DNA from: an uncultured Lachnospiraceae bacterium
Lineage (GTDB): Bacteria > Bacillota > Clostridia > Lachnospirales > Lachnospiraceae
DNA: 37,525 nt
Assembly (NCBI GenBank): GCA_947588005.1
Contig: CANPYE010000011.1
Location: forward strand, 1 to 37,525
Direction: 5' to 3'
Positions 37,061 to 37,525 of this stretch are shown here, piece after piece. Below the pieces are notes generated by a model, which saw nothing but the letters and a program-made list of their open reading frames with translations, was not told the DNA's origin and did not search any database. The first letter of the stretch is position 1. Each line of letters starts with the position of its first letter. The position numbers and the translations under genes are program-made.

Positions 37061-37089
37061 AGTATAACATAAGAGGGGCGCCTAAGCAA
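37061..37089 (-). promoter_or_regulatory. candidate toxin promoter
   Basis: On the minus strand TTGCTT (37089-37084) and TATACT (37066-37061) are separated by 17 nt. Transcription would begin near 37054 and give a structured 5' leader of about 185 nt before the toxin GTG. The promoter overlaps the hairpin at 37071-37097. Confidence 0.5.
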
Positions 37090-37097
37090 CCCCTCTT
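37071..37097. terminator. hairpin, possible terminator
   Basis: AAGAGGGG and CCCCTCTT pair perfectly around an 11-nt loop. On the plus strand TCGTCGTTTT follows; on the minus strand no T run follows. It may stop plus-strand readthrough toward leuS; its role for the leuS transcript is doubtful. Confidence 0.4.
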
Positions 37098-37158
37098 TCG
37101 TCGTTTTACGACCGTGTGCAAAAAGAATGCCGGTGACGCTCGTTTTGTATTTCATGCG

Positions 37159-37183
37159 AGCGGGGCGTCAGTGACGCCCCGCT
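37159..37183. repeat. 12-bp perfect inverted repeat downstream of leuS
   Basis: AGCGGGGCGTCA and TGACGCCCCGCT flank a single base. It lies 58 nt after the leuS stop, so it is positioned like a leuS 3' end structure. It lacks a U tract on the minus strand, making it either a weak terminator or an mRNA-stabilising hairpin. Confidence 0.6.
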
Positions 37184-37241
37184 TGTATATCGCTATGAAT
37201 TGCCGGTTTGTCGTTATGAATCCACATGAAATCCCAAAATC

Positions 37242-37525
37242 TTACCGCACCACGAAATTCACGATCTTATTCGGCACGTAGATCTCCTTCACCAGCGTCT
37301 TGCCGTCCAGGAAGGGCGCCACCTTCTCGTTGGCCCTGGCCGTCGCAAATGCGGTCTCCTTGTCGCAGCCGGTGGGAACCGCCACGGTGCCGCGGAGCTT
37401 TCCGTTCACCTGAACGCCGATCTCCACGGTCTGGTCCACGGTCTTGGTCTCGTCGTACTCGGGCCACTCCGCCAGGGAAATGAAGCCTTCCCGGCCCATG
37501 CTCTCCCACATTTCCTCGCACAGAT
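37242..37525 (-). CDS. leuS: leucyl-tRNA synthetase, C-terminal end (partial)
   Basis: The last 94 or so residues of LeuRS, which charges tRNA-Leu in the cytosol. The segment LCEEMWESMGREG is the end of the anticodon-binding domain, and VEIGVQVNGKLRGTVAVP followed by IYVPNKIVNFVVR is the conserved C-terminal domain ending of bacterial LeuRS. The 5' part lies beyond the right edge. It is transcribed toward the toxin-antitoxin locus and is not obviously linked to the surface cluster. Confidence 0.95.
   Translation of the reverse strand, partial: LCEEMWESMGREGFISLAEWPEYDETKTVDQTVEIGVQVNGKLRGTVAVPTGCDKETAFATARANEKVAPFLDGKTLVKEIYVPNKIVNFVVR

Larger units (their letters stand above)
36870..37241. 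other. gene-free interval between toxin and leuS
   Basis: No credible protein gene is seen. It holds the probable toxin promoter (37061-37089) and a long toxin 5' leader. The leader can pair GGGCA with TGCCC near 36901-36925, and contains a large interrupted hairpin CCGGC-GCGGC/GCCGC-GCCGG at 37024-37052. There is also a G4/C4 hairpin at 37071-37097 and a 12-bp inverted repeat at 37159-37183. A 9-nt direct repeat, GTAAATCAC/GTAAATCAG, lies near 36992-37009. Confidence 0.6.

Overview
The window reads as chromosome of an anaerobic Clostridia-type Firmicute, most likely Lachnospiraceae. The grounds are the ribosomal protein sequences, the strong GGAGG ribosome sites, the moderate-to-high GC content and the holin-like type I toxin remnant. 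I cannot name the species. All protein genes found lie on the minus strand; the only plus-strand transcript proposed is a small RNA near 36.7 kb.

Region 1 (1-5247) is the promoter-proximal S10 ribosomal operon, transcribed rpsJ-rplC-rplD-rplW-rplB-rpsS-rplV-rpsC-rplP (rplP runs off the left end). It has a recognisable promoter, a structured leader of about 240 nt, and unusually roomy, structured gaps at rpsJ/rplC and rplW/rplB.

Region 2 (5274-7951) is a three-gene signalling cassette: a metallo-beta-lactamase-fold hydrolase, a GAF-domain protein, and a response regulator fused to a class III adenylate cyclase.

Region 3 (7999-36374) is the remarkable part. A nearly gapless, co-directional cluster encodes an F1-type rotary ATPase core (alpha, beta, gamma, epsilon-like, a fused b-delta stalk and a c subunit), one polytopic membrane protein, and four membrane-anchored exported proteins of 265, 753, 2289 and 4231 residues. 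F1 keeps its catalytic residues, but the c subunit has no carboxylate in either membrane helix and no recognisable subunit a is encoded. The machine is therefore unlikely to be an ion-translocating ATP synthase. The four exported proteins appear to share one membrane-proximal module of about 250 residues. In three of them it is followed by a different extended stalk (38 collagen-like GXY triplets, 39 GGX triplets, or a Ser/Gly/Asp-rich linker) and then fibronectin-III-like beta domains. The 265-residue protein is the module alone. My best inference is an ATP-driven surface apparatus built on a re-purposed F1 motor. It is analogous to, but distinct from, the F1-like ATPases that accompany surface proteins or gliding machinery in Mollicutes.

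Region 4 (36375-37525) holds the cluster's upstream region, a type I toxin-antitoxin locus of the holin-like (TxpA/RatA) kind whose toxin frame is broken at a G4 run, several hairpins, and the 3' end of leuS.
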